Positions 5,159-5,272 of a stretch of DNA of 5,272 bases are shown piece by piece. The DNA comes from UBA3071 sp965369635. GTDB lineage: Bacteria > Chloroflexota > Anaerolineae > UBA3071. The stretch covers positions 1-5,272 of the forward strand of contig CBDURC010000211.1 in assembly GCA_965369635.1 (NCBI GenBank), read 5' to 3'. The notes under the pieces are model-generated. The model did not search any database. It was not told the origin of the DNA and saw nothing but the letters and a program-made list of their open reading frames with translations. Within the stretch, counting starts at the first letter, position 1. Each line of letters starts with the position of its first letter. Position numbers and translations under genes: made by a program.

Positions 5159-5272
5159 GCCACTGGGTAGCAACTACGGAGGCATCGCCGCCTGACTACA
5201 GTGCTTCTACCGGAGAGTCTCCCACGCCCCCGGGAGGCTGTCGCTCCCCACTGGATTACCACGCGCGAGGCG

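Noticed and set aside
5212..5222. GGAGA-G-TCTCC palindrome and the AGGC/GCCT pair near 5180-5193 as a terminator after the toxin
   Set aside because: The first has only a one-base loop, the second only four pairs, and no T-run follows either. The 5159-5272 tail is left without a feature.
5227..5234. CGCCCCCG near the window end as an attachment-site copy of the tRNA 3' end (CGGGGGC on the other strand)
   Set aside because: Only seven bases are shared, in inverted orientation, and in a GC-rich context. This is expected by chance.

Overview
The window is GC-rich bacterial DNA with all supported genes on the + strand. It falls into two parts separated by a tRNA gene. The upstream part reads as an anaerobic redox operon. 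The gaps hold degenerate short tandem repeats (7-mer and 8-mer). These repeats, the high GC and the gene content would fit a metabolically versatile anaerobe such as a Chloroflexota (Anaerolineae-type) bacterium. That placement is a guess from style, not from a marker gene.

Region 1 (1-3870) holds four genes in a row: the 3' part of an hdrC-like ferredoxin subunit, a complete hdrB-like subunit with two intact CCG cysteine motifs, an SdhB/FrdB-like protein (2Fe-2S domain plus two four-cysteine motifs), and a FrdA/SdhA-family flavoprotein. The flavoprotein keeps the fumarate/succinate active-site residues but has Asn in place of the His that carries covalent FAD. No membrane anchor is visible. 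The best reading is a soluble fumarate reductase or succinate dehydrogenase wired to a heterodisulfide-reductase module. Electrons would pass between the CCG/4Fe-4S subunits and the FAD site, as in the thiol:fumarate reductase (Tfr) of methanogens, but with the HdrB-like half on its own polypeptide and an HdrC added. Two non-coding gaps interrupt the operon. One (1304-1409) contains a heptamer-built inverted repeat, the other (2091-2241) a short GC hairpin.

Region 2 (3900-4023) is a class II tRNA-Leu(GAG) gene preceded by a perfect-consensus sigma-70 promoter (TTGACA, 17 nt, TATAAT). CCA is not encoded.

Region 3 (4024-5158) follows the tRNA with a tight cluster of three small genes: a DUF3467-like protein, an unrecognised acidic-ended small protein, and a RelE-family toxin whose start overlaps the previous gene by 11 nt. 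This looks like a toxin-antitoxin operon with an extra first gene. The last 114 nt (5159-5272) show no supported feature.
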